Shown one piece after another: positions 11,477-19,794 of a DNA stretch of 32,704 nucleotides. Positions within the stretch are counted from its first letter, which is position 1. Every line of letters starts with the position of its first letter. The notes under the pieces are model-generated. The model did no database searches. It saw only the letters and a program-made list of their open reading frames with translations, and was not told the origin of the DNA. The DNA lies in assembly GCA_039922495.1 (NCBI GenBank), contig JBDTEO010000036.1, positions 1 through 32,704 of the forward strand, read 5' to 3'. Origin of the DNA: JALYYC01 sp039922495 (lineage in GTDB: Bacteria; Chloroflexota; Dormibacteria; CF-121). The translations under genes and the position numbers were made by a program.

Positions 11477-12871
11477 GTGAACACGCCCATGCGTTGGCGC
11501 GAATTGTTCCAGCAGGGCCGCGCCCGGCTGACCGTCGGCATCTTGCTCGTCGAGTTCCTTGTCGCCGTGCAGTCCCTCGTCGTGACCGCCATCTTGCCGG
11601 CGATCCGGCATGATCTCGGCGGGCTCCAATACTACGGCCTGATCTTCAGCGGGTACTTCGTCGCCGGGCTGGCCGCCGCGCCGACGGCCGGCCGCATGGC
11701 GGATCGACGCGGACCCGCCGGACCATTTCTCCTCTTCAGCAGTCTCTTTCTCGTCGGGACGCTCCTCTCAGGCCTGGCGCCGTCGATGCCCGCCCTGACA
11801 CTCGTGCGCATTATTCAGGGCTACGGCGGGGGTGGTTCGTACCTGGTGGCGCTCGCCGCGGTTACGCGGACCTATCCGGAGACCGGCCGGCCACGGGTCC
11901 TCGCGCTCCTCGCCGGCGCATGGATCGTGCCGGGTTTGCTCGGTCCTTCCTTTGGCGCCCTGATTGCGAGCACCGCAGGCTGGCGGTGGGCATTCGTCTC
12001 GATGGTGCCGCTGACGATCGTGGCCGCCGTCCTGATCCTGCCCGCGCTGCAACGCGTCGCGGCCCCGACGACTCCTTCGCCCCACCTGTCGCTCCGATGG
12101 CCACTGCAGCTGGCGATCGGAGTGGGCGCGCTGGTCACCGGGTTATCGCTCCTCTCCATCGTGAGCGTTCCGCTCCTGATCGTGGGCCTTGCGCTGACCG
12201 GGTCGGCGCTCAACCGGATCCTGCCTCCTGGGTCTCTTCGAGCAAACCCCGGCATGCCGGCTGCCGTTGCCATGATTTTCCTGCTGATTTTCGCATTCAT
12301 TACCGCCGACGATTTCATCCCGCTGTTGCTGACGGCCGTGCGCGGCCGGTCCCTGGCGGAAGCCGGCATCGTGATCACGGCCGGCACCGTCAGCTGGTCG
12401 CTGGGAAGCTGGTGGCAGTCGCGCGCGATCGCGACATTATCCCGGCTGATGCTGGCGCGACTCGGGATTGCGCTGGAAATCGTCGCACTGCTCGGTGTCA
12501 TTGCGACGCTGAGCGGCGCGCCGCTTGCCGTTCCGTACGTCGCCTGGTTCCTTGGCGGCTTTGGCATGGGCATCGCGTTCCCAACCGCCTACCTCGTCGT
12601 CATGGACGGCACGACCCACGCTGGGGCTGGCGTCGCCGTGAGTTCCGCGGACATCGCCGAGCGTCTTGGCCTCGCGCTCGGCGGCGGTCTGGGCGGCGCC
12701 GCGATCTCGCTAGCGCTGGCGGCTCACGCCTCGCTCAGTGCCGGCCTCGCCGGCGCGCTATTCCTCTCACTCGCGGCCGCCGTCGCTGGTCTCGCACTCG
12801 CCCCGCGACTTACGCCTGCGCCTGTTCCCTCGCCCGCCGAACCAGAATCGACGCAGCCAGCGCCCCGCTGA
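11477..12871 (+). CDS. MFS transporter, drug-exporter-like
   Basis: This 464-aa major facilitator has about 12-14 hydrophobic segments. The GRMADRRGPAGPF loop after TM2 is the MFS motif A (G-x-x-x-D-R-x-G). LVRIIQGYGGGGSYLV and TRTYPETGRPRVLAL resemble DHA2/EmrB-type exporters. Substrate is unknown. I choose GTG at 11477: CACCAT lies 6 nt upstream (11465-11470), the same arrangement as at the Ada gene, so the mRNA is probably leaderless. ATG at 11489 is the alternative. The tail (TPAPVPSPAEPESTQPAPR) is a Pro-rich cytoplasmic end. It is divergent from the DDAH-like gene; the same hexamer reads TATGGT on the other strand. Confidence 0.88.
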   Translation: MNTPMRWRELFQQGRARLTVGILLVEFLVAVQSLVVTAILPAIRHDLGGLQYYGLIFSGYFVAGLAAAPTAGRMADRRGPAGPFLLFSSLFLVGTLLSGLAPSMPALTLVRIIQGYGGGGSYLVALAAVTRTYPETGRPRVLALLAGAWIVPGLLGPSFGALIASTAGWRWAFVSMVPLTIVAAVLILPALQRVAAPTTPSPHLSLRWPLQLAIGVGALVTGLSLLSIVSVPLLIVGLALTGSALNRILPPGSLRANPGMPAAVAMIFLLIFAFITADDFIPLLLTAVRGRSLAEAGIVITAGTVSWSLGSWWQSRAIATLSRLMLARLGIALEIVALLGVIATLSGAPLAVPYVAWFLGGFGMGIAFPTAYLVVMDGTTHAGAGVAVSSADIAERLGLALGGGLGGAAISLALAAHASLSAGLAGALFLSLAAAVAGLALAPRLTPAPVPSPAEPESTQPAPR

Positions 12872-12996
12872 GAACGGACGACCACGACATTCCGTCGCAC
12901 AGTCCCACGCTACGCAACCGGCCGAGCCTGTCCACCTTGGTTCTGGACGTCCGATTCCCGCTAGCGTTGCGGGCTCGAAAGCCTCACCATAGGCGC
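12872..12996 (+). promoter_or_regulatory. Promoter region of the Ada-AlkA gene
   Basis: The 125-bp gap carries no gene. CACCAT (12985-12990) ends 6 nt before the ATG, and the 12-nt string CACCATAGGCNN before RTG is shared with the MFS start (11465-11479). A leaderless start is likely. A box for methylated Ada is expected in such promoters but I cannot identify one. Confidence 0.4.
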
Positions 12997-14475
12997 ATGA
13001 CCACCGCCGCGCTGGACTTCGAGCGCTGCTACCGGGCCGTCGAGAGCCGGGATGCCCGCTTTGACGGGTGGTTCATCACCGCCGTCACAACCACCGGCAT
13101 CTACTGCCGGCCGAGCTGCCCGACGCCGGTCCGCCCCAAGCGCCAGAACGTCCGCTTTTATTCGACCGCGGCCGCCGCCCAGCTCGCCGGGTTTCGCGCT
13201 TGCAAGCGCTGCCGCCCCGACGCCTCGCCCGGCTCGCCGGAATGGAACGTGCGGGGCGACCTCGTCGGCCGGGCGATGCGCCTGATCGCGGATGGTGTCA
13301 TCGATCGCGATGGCGTTGCCGGTGTTGCCCGCCGCCTCGCGGTCAGCGAGCGCCACCTACATCGCCTGCTGATTGGCGAGCTCGGCGCCGGACCGCTGGC
13401 GATCGCCCGAGCCCAGCGTGCCCAGACCGCTCGGACGCTGATCGAGACCACGGCCTTGCCGTTTACCGACGTCGCGTTCGCGGCCGGCTTCGACAGCATC
13501 CGGCAATTCAATGACACGGTCCGCGAGATCTTCGCGCTCACCCCAACCGAGCTCCGCGCGGCCGGTCGCCGGCGCGGCGATCATCCCAACGGCTCCCTCA
13601 CCCTGCGCCTGCCGTACCGTCCACCGCTCGACTGGTCAAACCTGCTGGCCTGGCTCGGGACGCGGGCGATTGCCGGCATCGCGGAGGTGGAGGGCAACCG
13701 CTATCGCCGAACCCTGCGACTTCCCGGCGGCGGGGCCATCGTCGAGCTCGAGCCGGCCGGCACGCACATCCGGTGCACGCTTCAGCTGGAATCGATCGCC
13801 GACCTGGCCGCCGCGGTGCTGCGTTGTCGCCGCCTGCTTGATCTCGACGCCGATCCCCTGAGCGTGGTCGAGGCGCTCTCGATGGATCGGCGCCTGTCGA
13901 TGCTGGTCAAGCGCAACCCCGGCCTGCGGGCCCCCGGCGCGGTCGACGGCACCGAGCTCGCCGTCCAGGCGATCATGGGCCAGCAGGTTTCGCTCGTAGC
14001 GGCGCGCACGCTGACCGCGCGCCTCGTCACGGCGCATGGCGACCGCATCAAGATCGCGCACCCATCCTTGACTCACCTCTTCCCCACCGCCGGTGCGCTG
14101 GCGCAGGCGGACCTGTCGAAATTCGGCGTCCCGGCCACTCGCCGGACCACGCTCACTCAGATGGCTCGCGCGATCGCCAGCGGCACCCTGGTGCTGGATC
14201 CCGGCGCCGACCGTACCGCCGTCTATCAGCAGGTGACCGCGCTGCCCGGCGTCGGCGACTGGACAGCGGGCTACATCGTGATGCGCGCGCTCGGCGATCC
14301 CGATACCTTCCTCGCCACCGACCTCGGCGTCCGGAAAGCGGCCGTAAATCTTGGCCTCGGCAACAATCCTCGAACCATCACGGAACGCGCCGCCGCCTGG
14401 AGTCCCTGGCGGACCTACGCCAACCACCATTTATGGGCGAGCCTCGCATCCCCCATCATGAAAGGAGCCGCCTGA
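12997..14475 (+). CDS. alkA: Ada regulatory domain fused to AlkA DNA glycosylase
   Basis: This 492-aa fusion protein handles alkylation damage. The N-terminal Ada zinc domain has Cys37 and Cys41 (YCRPSC) and Cys69 and Cys72 (CKRC); in Ada, Cys38 takes methyl from phosphotriesters and switches on DNA binding. An AraC-type HTH follows (about 85-170, ending FDSIRQFNDTVREIFALTPTE). Then come the AlkA N-domain and an HhH-GPD glycosylase domain, with LPGVGDWTAGYIVMRAL and catalytic Asp442 in FLATDLGVR. There is no O6-methylguanine transferase domain; that function sits in the next gene. The ATG at 12997 is right because the open frame upstream only shadows the MFS gene. It overlaps no neighbour and ends directly at the ogt start. 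Confidence 0.93.
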   Translation: MTTAALDFERCYRAVESRDARFDGWFITAVTTTGIYCRPSCPTPVRPKRQNVRFYSTAAAAQLAGFRACKRCRPDASPGSPEWNVRGDLVGRAMRLIADGVIDRDGVAGVARRLAVSERHLHRLLIGELGAGPLAIARAQRAQTARTLIETTALPFTDVAFAAGFDSIRQFNDTVREIFALTPTELRAAGRRRGDHPNGSLTLRLPYRPPLDWSNLLAWLGTRAIAGIAEVEGNRYRRTLRLPGGGAIVELEPAGTHIRCTLQLESIADLAAAVLRCRRLLDLDADPLSVVEALSMDRRLSMLVKRNPGLRAPGAVDGTELAVQAIMGQQVSLVAARTLTARLVTAHGDRIKIAHPSLTHLFPTAGALAQADLSKFGVPATRRTTLTQMARAIASGTLVLDPGADRTAVYQQVTALPGVGDWTAGYIVMRALGDPDTFLATDLGVRKAAVNLGLGNNPRTITERAAAWSPWRTYANHHLWASLASPIMKGAA

Positions 14476-15039
14476 ATGATCACCACCACACACGCCCTCG
14501 CCAGCACGACCCATGACACACCCGTCGGCCCGCTCACGCTGGTTGCCTCCGACCGCGGGCTCCGCGCGATCATCTGGCCGCGCGACACCGGCCGAATCCG
14601 GTTGACGGGGCGACCGCGCCGAAACCCCGACAATCCCTGGCTGGTCTGCGCGACACGCCAGCTCGATCAATACTTTGCCGGCGAGCGCCAGACGTTTGAC
14701 GTCCCGCTCGATGTCGAAGGCACCCGCTTCCAGCTGGCCGCCTGGCGCGCCCTGTCGGCCATTCCATTTGGGACGACCGTCAGCTACGGCCACCAGGCGC
14801 GACAACTCGGCATCCCCACCGCGGCTCGCGCGCTCGGCGCGGCGAATCGGGCCAACCCGGTCTGCATCATCGTCCCGTGCCATCGCGTCATCGGCGCGAA
14901 TGGCTCCCTGACCGGCTTTGCCGGCGGGCTCGAGCGGAAACGCTTCCTGATCGACCACGAGGTCACCGTCCTGGCGCAGGCCGGCGGCGTCCCCGGGCAG
15001 GGCGATCACCGCGCCATGCAGTTGACCGCCGTCATGTAG
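14476..15039 (+). CDS. ogt: Methylated-DNA--protein-cysteine methyltransferase
   Basis: This 187-aa suicide enzyme removes methyl groups from O6-methylguanine. The active-site motif IIVPCHRVIGANGSLTGFAGG is complete, with acceptor Cys135. The upstream helix RFQLAAWRALSAIPFGTTVSYG and the RALGAANRANP arginine-finger region are typical. The ATG follows the alkA TGA with no gap, with AAAGGAG 9 nt upstream, so the two genes are one transcript. Together they rebuild the domain set of E. coli Ada plus AlkA, split differently. The C-terminal 25 residues after FLIDHE are longer than usual. Confidence 0.95.
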   Translation: MITTTHALASTTHDTPVGPLTLVASDRGLRAIIWPRDTGRIRLTGRPRRNPDNPWLVCATRQLDQYFAGERQTFDVPLDVEGTRFQLAAWRALSAIPFGTTVSYGHQARQLGIPTAARALGAANRANPVCIIVPCHRVIGANGSLTGFAGGLERKRFLIDHEVTVLAQAGGVPGQGDHRAMQLTAVM

Positions 15040-15059
15040 GTCGGGCGGGCGGCGGCCCT

Positions 15060-15072
15060 TACTATCGAGTCG
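15060..15072 (+). promoter_or_regulatory. Leaderless-type promoter of the ABC exporter
   Basis: TACTAT (15060-15065) lies exactly 7 nt before the ATG at 15073, where transcription would start at or next to the start codon. No SD is present. No clear -35 is seen. Confidence 0.45.
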
Positions 15073-16014
15073 ATGTCCGACACGCCCGCCGCTAACCCGC
15101 TGCTTCACGCCCGGGGACTGGTCAAGCGATTCGCCGACTTTACCGCGGTCGACGGGATCGACTTCGATGTCGCGCCCGGCGAGGCGTTCGGCTTTCTTGG
15201 TCCGAACGGTGCCGGCAAGACCTCGACGATGCGGATGATCGGCTGCGTCTCACCGCTTTCGGGCGGCACCTTGCGTATTCTCGGGATGGACCCATCAAGC
15301 GACGGCCCGCGGATCCGCGCCCGCCTCGGCGTCGTGCCCCAGGCCGATACGCTCGATGCCGAGCTGCGCGTGCGCGAGAACCTCGAAACCTACGGCCGCT
15401 ACTTCGGCCTTCCCCACCCCGTGGCTCGCCGGCGAGCCCAGGAGTTGCTCGAGTTTGTGCAGTTACAGGAGCGCGGCAATGACACGGTCGAACGCCTCTC
15501 CGGTGGTATGAAACGACGGCTGACGATCGCCCGCGCGCTGATCAACGAGCCCGAGGTGCTTCTGCTCGACGAGCCGACCACCGGGCTCGACCCGCAGGCA
15601 CGCCACCTCGTCTGGGACCGCCTCTACCGGCTGAAGCAGCGCGGCGTCACACTCGTTCTCACGACCCACTACATGGATGAAGCCGAGCAACTGTGCGACC
15701 GCCTGGTCGTCATGGATAAAGCCAGGATCGTCGCCGAGGGCTCACCGCGTCACCTGATCGACCGCTACGCGACCAAAGAAGTCCTCGAACTCCGCTTCCC
15801 TCCCGATGCGACGCCCTCGCTCGACGGCACCCTGACCGGCATCGCCGACCGCGTCGAGGTCCTTCCCGATCGCGTCCTCGTCTACACGAATGATGGCGAT
15901 GCCGCGGCTGCCGCGATTCATGCCCGGGGCCTTCGTCCGGAAAGTACCATCGTGCGGCGCAGCTCGCTCGAGGATGTCTTCCTCCGCCTGACCGGGCGCA
16001 GCCTGGTCGAGTGA
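15073..16014 (+). CDS. ABC exporter ATP-binding protein (DrrA/NodI type)
   Basis: This 313-aa ATPase subunit is for the two permeases that follow. Walker A GPNGAGKT is at 43-50, the Q-loop at Gln90, the ABC signature LSGGM at 142-146, Walker B LLLDEP at 163-168, and the switch His in TTHYMDEAEQL. The C-terminal extension (about 225-313), with VLVYTNDGDAAAAAI and SSLEDVFLRLTGRSL, is typical of the DrrA/NodI/CcmA family, which exports drugs, lipids or oligosaccharides. The start is ATG 15073 behind a TACTAT hexamer. Its TGA overlaps a GTG, but the next gene probably starts 12 nt downstream. Confidence 0.95.
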   Translation: MSDTPAANPLLHARGLVKRFADFTAVDGIDFDVAPGEAFGFLGPNGAGKTSTMRMIGCVSPLSGGTLRILGMDPSSDGPRIRARLGVVPQADTLDAELRVRENLETYGRYFGLPHPVARRRAQELLEFVQLQERGNDTVERLSGGMKRRLTIARALINEPEVLLLDEPTTGLDPQARHLVWDRLYRLKQRGVTLVLTTHYMDEAEQLCDRLVVMDKARIVAEGSPRHLIDRYATKEVLELRFPPDATPSLDGTLTGIADRVEVLPDRVLVYTNDGDAAAAAIHARGLRPESTIVRRSSLEDVFLRLTGRSLVE

Positions 16015-16025
16015 GGAGTCGAGCG

Positions 16026-16796
16026 ATGACGGGCACGCTGCGCGTCCTCGAACACAACGCGCTCGTCTACCGGCGGACCTGGCGGGGCTCGATCTTCGCC
16101 TCCTTTGTTTCGCCGATGTTATTTCTGGCGGCGATCGGACTCGGTCTCGGCACCCTCGTCAGTCGCGGCTCGCCGCAGGGGGTCAACGGCGTGTCGTACC
16201 TCGACTTCCTCGCGCCCGGGTTACTGGCGACCGCCACCATGCAGACGGCCTTCTCCGAGACGACCTATCGGCTGATGGCGCGGATCCGCTGGTCCGGCAC
16301 CTACGACGCGATGCTCGCGACCCCATTGAGCGTCCATGACATCCGCAACGGCGAGCTGACCTGGCTTGCGCTCCGCCTCCTGCTCGTAGCCGTGCTCTTT
16401 TTTGTCGCCATGGTCCTCTTTCATACGCTCCACTCCGCGACCGCCGCGCTCGCCGTGCCGGTCGCCGCGCTGAATGGCCTGGCGTTTGCCGCGCCGATGA
16501 TCGCCTTTACCGCGACCCAGCAGACCGACACCGGCTTCGCCGTGATCGGCCGCTTCGTGATCACGCCGCTGTTCCTCCTTGGCGGCGCCTTCTTCCCCAT
16601 CGACCGCCTCCCATCGGTGATTCAGGCGATCGCCTGGCTCACGCCGCTCGCCCATGGCGTTGCCCTGACGCGTGGCCTGAGCCTGGGCACCATCGCGCTT
16701 CCGGCCGGACTACTTCACCTCGGTGTCCTCGTCGCCTATACCGCCATCGGCGCCGTTGTGGCGGGGATCGCCTTAGAGCGGCGGCTCGCCAGATGA
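16026..16796 (+). CDS. ABC-2 type permease 1
   Basis: This 256-aa membrane subunit of the NodJ/DrrB type has about six TM helices. The N-terminal EHNALVYRRTWRGSIFASFVSPMLFLAAIG amphipathic helix plus TM1 fits the family. So do YLDFLAPGLLATATMQTAF, RIRWSGTYDAMLATPLS (conserved cytoplasmic loop) and PLFLLGGAFFPIDRLP. The ATG at 16026 has GAGGAG 8 nt upstream; an earlier in-frame GTG at 16011 overlaps the ATPase stop and lacks an SD. It is a paralogue of the next gene. Its TGA overlaps the next ATG by 4 nt (ATGA), so a heteromeric permease made in equal amounts is likely. Confidence 0.9.
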   Translation: MTGTLRVLEHNALVYRRTWRGSIFASFVSPMLFLAAIGLGLGTLVSRGSPQGVNGVSYLDFLAPGLLATATMQTAFSETTYRLMARIRWSGTYDAMLATPLSVHDIRNGELTWLALRLLLVAVLFFVAMVLFHTLHSATAALAVPVAALNGLAFAAPMIAFTATQQTDTGFAVIGRFVITPLFLLGGAFFPIDRLPSVIQAIAWLTPLAHGVALTRGLSLGTIALPAGLLHLGVLVAYTAIGAVVAGIALERRLAR

Positions 16797-17593
16797 TCGC
16801 CGCCCGCCGCCACCTCGCGTCGCTCCCCGCGCCCTCCCGGGCTTTTCCGCTCGTCGAGCGGAATGCGATCCTCTACCGGCGCGGCTGGATCATCATCGTT
16901 TCCGGATTCGTCGAGCCACTGGTCTACTTGCTGGGCATCGGCTTCGGCGTCGGCTCGCTGGTTGGCTCGGCGCTGACGCTCAACGGCCATCCCGTCAAGT
17001 ACGCGGTCTTCGTCGCGCCGGCGCTGATGGCGTCGTCGGCGATGAACGGCGCGGTCTACGAGACCTCGTTCAACTTCTTCTTCAAGCTGCGCTACATCAA
17101 GCTCTACGACGCGATCCTCTCGACACCGCTGGGCGTCGTCGACATTGCGCTCGGCGAGGTGGCCTGGGCGCTGATCCGCGGCACGCTCTATGCGATCGGC
17201 TTCATCGTCGTCATGGTCGCGCTCGGCCTGGCTCCGTCACCGTGGACCATCCTTGCCCTCCCCGCCGCCATGTTGATCAGCTTCTCGTTCGGTGCCGCGG
17301 GGGCGGCACTGACCACCTTCTTGCGGACCTGGCAGGACATCGAGCTGATCCTGATCGTGCTGATCCCACTCTTTCTCTTCTCCGCGACGTTCTATCCGTT
17401 GGAACTGTATCCGGGGCCACTGCAGGTCATCGTCGAGCTGACACCGCTGTATCACGGCGTCGATCTGCTCCGCAGCTTGACGACCGGATCCCTTGGGCCG
17501 GGCCTCTTGCTTGACGTCGCCTACCTCCTCACGCTCGGGCTCGGTGGGCTCTGGGTCGCGTCCATTCGACTCAACCGGCTCCTGCTCAAGTAA
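16793..17593 (+). CDS. ABC-2 type permease 2
   Basis: This 266-aa protein is a homologue of permease 1 with the same order of motifs: VERNAILYRRGWIIIVSGFVEPLVYLLGIG, YAVFVAPALMASSAMNGA, KLRYIKLYDAILSTPLG, LIPLFLFSATFYPLELYP. There are six predicted TM helices. It starts at an ATG overlapping the previous stop by 4 nt. One ATPase with two paralogous permeases is a common exporter layout; the substrate cannot be read from sequence. Confidence 0.9.
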   Translation: MIAARRHLASLPAPSRAFPLVERNAILYRRGWIIIVSGFVEPLVYLLGIGFGVGSLVGSALTLNGHPVKYAVFVAPALMASSAMNGAVYETSFNFFFKLRYIKLYDAILSTPLGVVDIALGEVAWALIRGTLYAIGFIVVMVALGLAPSPWTILALPAAMLISFSFGAAGAALTTFLRTWQDIELILIVLIPLFLFSATFYPLELYPGPLQVIVELTPLYHGVDLLRSLTTGSLGPGLLLDVAYLLTLGLGGLWVASIRLNRLLLK

Positions 17594-17618
17594 CCGCGGC
17601 TGCCGGTATCGTGATGCC

Positions 17619-18056
17619 GTGAGCGAGAGCCCCATCGTGACAACGCGCTGGGCGGGCAAGGGCGTCCGCTTTGACACGACTGGTCCACGGGGCCAGATGG
17701 TCATCATCGACGAGCCGAAACCTCTTGGTGACGATGCCGGCATGGATCCGGCCGAGCTGTTGCTCGGCACGCTGTCTGCCTGTTCCGGCATCAGTGCCCT
17801 GTCGTTACTGCACAAGATGCGCCAGCCTGTCCGCTCGCTCGAGATTCGCGCGCGGGGCAAGCGCCAGGACGACTGGCCCAAGGCCTTCACGGAAATCCAC
17901 CTCGCCTTCATCGTTGGTGGCGGCGGCCCCTTCGACCAGGCGCTCGTCGAGAAAGCCGTCCACCTCGCCCACACCCGCTACTGCCCCGTGAGCGGGACGA
18001 TCCAACTCGGCCAGAACGGCTGCCGCATCGACGCCACCGTCACCATCACAACCTGA
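17619..18056 (+). CDS. OsmC/Ohr-family peroxidase-like protein
   Basis: This 145-aa protein is of the OsmC family, thiol-dependent peroxidases that reduce organic hydroperoxides. The two reactive cysteines are Cys55 in TLSACSGISAL and Cys122 in TRYCPVSGTI. The start is GTG at 17619 (VSESPIVTTRWAGKG), because TATCGT (17607-17612) lies 6 nt upstream. An in-frame ATG at 17493 would lie deep inside the permease gene. The ABC stop is 25 nt upstream. It is convergent with the EamA exporter 14 nt downstream. It is closer to the YhfA/OsmC-like group than to classical Ohr; this is judged by eye. Confidence 0.88.
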   Translation: MSESPIVTTRWAGKGVRFDTTGPRGQMVIIDEPKPLGDDAGMDPAELLLGTLSACSGISALSLLHKMRQPVRSLEIRARGKRQDDWPKAFTEIHLAFIVGGGGPFDQALVEKAVHLAHTRYCPVSGTIQLGQNGCRIDATVTITT

Positions 18057-18070
18057 GATTCCCTGCCCAC

Positions 18071-18961
18071 TCACAACGAGCGCCCCGGCGCGGTGGCCGT
18101 TGCTCCGACGCTGGCCGCCGTCACCAGGGCGATCGCCAGCAGGTCGCGCAGCGAGAGTCGCTGCGTGAGGAAGACGAACCCCGCCAACGCGCCCATTGCG
18201 GGCTCGAGGCTCATCAAGATGCCAAAGACCTGCGCCGAGAGCCGCCGCAGCGCGGCAAACTCCAGCGAAAAGGGAACCGCCGTCGACAGGATGGCGACCA
18301 CCAGTCCCAAAAGGAGATTGCGCGGCTCGAGCAGGTGCCCACCCGCGCCGGCAACCCCGAATGGCAGCAGCGCAATCCCACCCACCGCCAGGGCAAAGGC
18401 CAACCCATTCGGTCCCGGCACGAGCCGCCCGACTCGTTGGCTGAGCACGATGTAGCCGGCCCAGCCCACCGCGGCCGCGAGCGCGAACAGCACACCGACC
18501 GGCGTGACGTTCCCACCGGCGAACGACAGGATTGCGACTCCGACGCCAGCCATCGCCACCCAGGCAAAGTCGAGCACCTTTCGCGATCCGGCAATCGCGA
18601 TCGCCAGCGGACCGAGAAACTCGATTGTGACCGCGATCCCAAGTGGGATCCGGGCGATCGCCTCGTAGAAAGACAGGTTCATCCCGGCGACGACCAAGCC
18701 AAAGAGCAGGACCGCGCGCCACTGCGCCGCCAGCAGCCCCAGCCGGCGCGGACGCGCGATCGCCAGCAGGATCAGCGCCCCGAAGCCAACGCGGAGGAAG
18801 ACCGTGCCAGTCGGCCCGAGGTAGGCAAACAGATGTCGTGCCAGGGTCGCGCCGACCTGTACCGAGGCGATGGCGCCCAGGGCGTAGAGGGGAGCGGGAA
18901 CCCTTGGTTGCTTTGCCAGGCGGTCCAGGCTAGCGGCCGGTCTGCGCCGCGGCCTCGCCAA
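18071..18961 (-). CDS. EamA/RhtA-family exporter
   Basis: This integral membrane protein of ten hydrophobic segments is in the drug/metabolite (EamA) superfamily, closest in pattern to RhtA, the threonine/homoserine exporter. Landmarks are GAIASVQVGATLARHLFAYLGPTGTVFLRVGFGALIL, GMNLSFYEAIARIPLGIAVTIEFLGPL and LSTAVPFSLEFAALRRLSAQVFGILMSLEPAMGALAGF. The start is uncertain. No ATG or GTG lies between the end of the upstream hydrolase and the first TM. I chose TTG 18961, which gives 296 aa (RhtA is 295) and overlaps the hydrolase by 32 nt. The two genes are probably one transcript. Confidence 0.82.
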   Translation of the reverse strand: MARPRRRPAASLDRLAKQPRVPAPLYALGAIASVQVGATLARHLFAYLGPTGTVFLRVGFGALILLAIARPRRLGLLAAQWRAVLLFGLVVAGMNLSFYEAIARIPLGIAVTIEFLGPLAIAIAGSRKVLDFAWVAMAGVGVAILSFAGGNVTPVGVLFALAAAVGWAGYIVLSQRVGRLVPGPNGLAFALAVGGIALLPFGVAGAGGHLLEPRNLLLGLVVAILSTAVPFSLEFAALRRLSAQVFGILMSLEPAMGALAGFVFLTQRLSLRDLLAIALVTAASVGATATAPGRSL

Positions 18962-19772
18962 GAAAATCGAGGACGATTCGATTGAACACCTCGGGTTGCT
19001 CCATGTTGGGCACATGGGCCGTTCCGACCATGACCGCGCGGCGGGCGCCACGGATGCCTACCCCGAGCCGGTCGGCGGCGTCCTGGACTCGATCAACGTC
19101 GAGATCACCCACGATGATGAGCGTCGGCACCTTGATGTCGCCCAGGCGTCCGGCTGCCGGCGGATCAATCCTTGCCGGCTTCGCGTCAGGGGCAGCGCGC
19201 TCCCAGTTGCGCCGATTCATCTCCCGAACGGCCGCACGAACGCCTGGGTCGATGTCGGCAGCTTGCCGGCCCTTTCCATAGAGCCAGATCTCGAGCTCAC
19301 GCTCGAGGGCGGCGTCGAGGCCATCGCGCTCATAGATCTCCTCAACGCCGGCCATGAGCGCGGCGAACTGGGCTGACGGCTCGTGGCCACTGAAGCCCGC
19401 ACCAACCAACACCAACGAGCTGACCGCCTCAGGATGGGTCAGCGCCATGTCGATCGCCAGGGCGCCACCCACCGAGACCCCAATCAGCGCAGCCCGCGAG
19501 ATCCCGACGTCCCGCAGCAACCCGAAGAGGTCCTCGACCGGCGAGCACTCGCCGTGCGGCACGTCCGATTGGCCGAACCCGCGCATGTCATAGCGCATGA
19601 CCCGGTGGTATCGGGCAAATTCGCTGAATTGCGGCTCCCAGCTGCGGCTGTCCGTGATCCCGGAGTGGATCAGGACGACCGGCGTGCCGGCCCCGGCGAC
19701 CTCGTACCAGAGCTTGCCCCCGTAGACCTCCGCAAATCGTGCTTCCGCAATCGCCGGCGTCGGCTTTGACAT
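18930..19772 (-). CDS. Alpha/beta hydrolase
   Basis: This 280-aa alpha/beta-hydrolase is of the carboxylesterase/haloperoxidase-like group. The oxyanion strand VVLIHSGITDSRSW, RYDMRGFGQSD and the nucleophile elbow GVSVGG (Ser100) are present. The acid is likely in IIVGDLDVDRVQ and the histidine in VGTAHVPNMEQPEVF. The substrate is unknown. The start is ATG 19772 (MSKPTPAIAEARF); upstream codons would enter the divergent pepN gene. A TAATGT hexamer (19788-19783) ends 10 nt before it, so the leader would be about 4 nt. Only 22 bp separate it from the divergent aminopeptidase. It overlaps the exporter gene downstream. Confidence 0.9.
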   Translation of the reverse strand: MSKPTPAIAEARFAEVYGGKLWYEVAGAGTPVVLIHSGITDSRSWEPQFSEFARYHRVMRYDMRGFGQSDVPHGECSPVEDLFGLLRDVGISRAALIGVSVGGALAIDMALTHPEAVSSLVLVGAGFSGHEPSAQFAALMAGVEEIYERDGLDAALERELEIWLYGKGRQAADIDPGVRAAVREMNRRNWERAAPDAKPARIDPPAAGRLGDIKVPTLIIVGDLDVDRVQDAADRLGVGIRGARRAVMVGTAHVPNMEQPEVFNRIVLDFLGEAAAQTGR

Positions 19773-19794
19773 GGCACCCGCTACATTACTAGGG
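19773..19794. promoter_or_regulatory. 22-bp divergent promoter region, hydrolase / pepN
   Basis: TACATTACTA contains a plus-strand hexamer TACATT (19782-19787) 7 nt before the pepN ATG, and a minus-strand hexamer TAATGT (19788-19783) 10 nt before the hydrolase ATG. The two -10 elements overlap almost completely, so polymerases could not occupy both at once. There is no room for ribosome-binding leaders in either direction. Confidence 0.55.

Noticed and set aside
11920..12996. Long in-frame N-terminal extension of the Ada-AlkA gene (359 codons)
   Set aside because: It overlaps the MFS transporter in another frame and is Arg-rich shadow. The Ada domain begins a few residues after ATG 12997.
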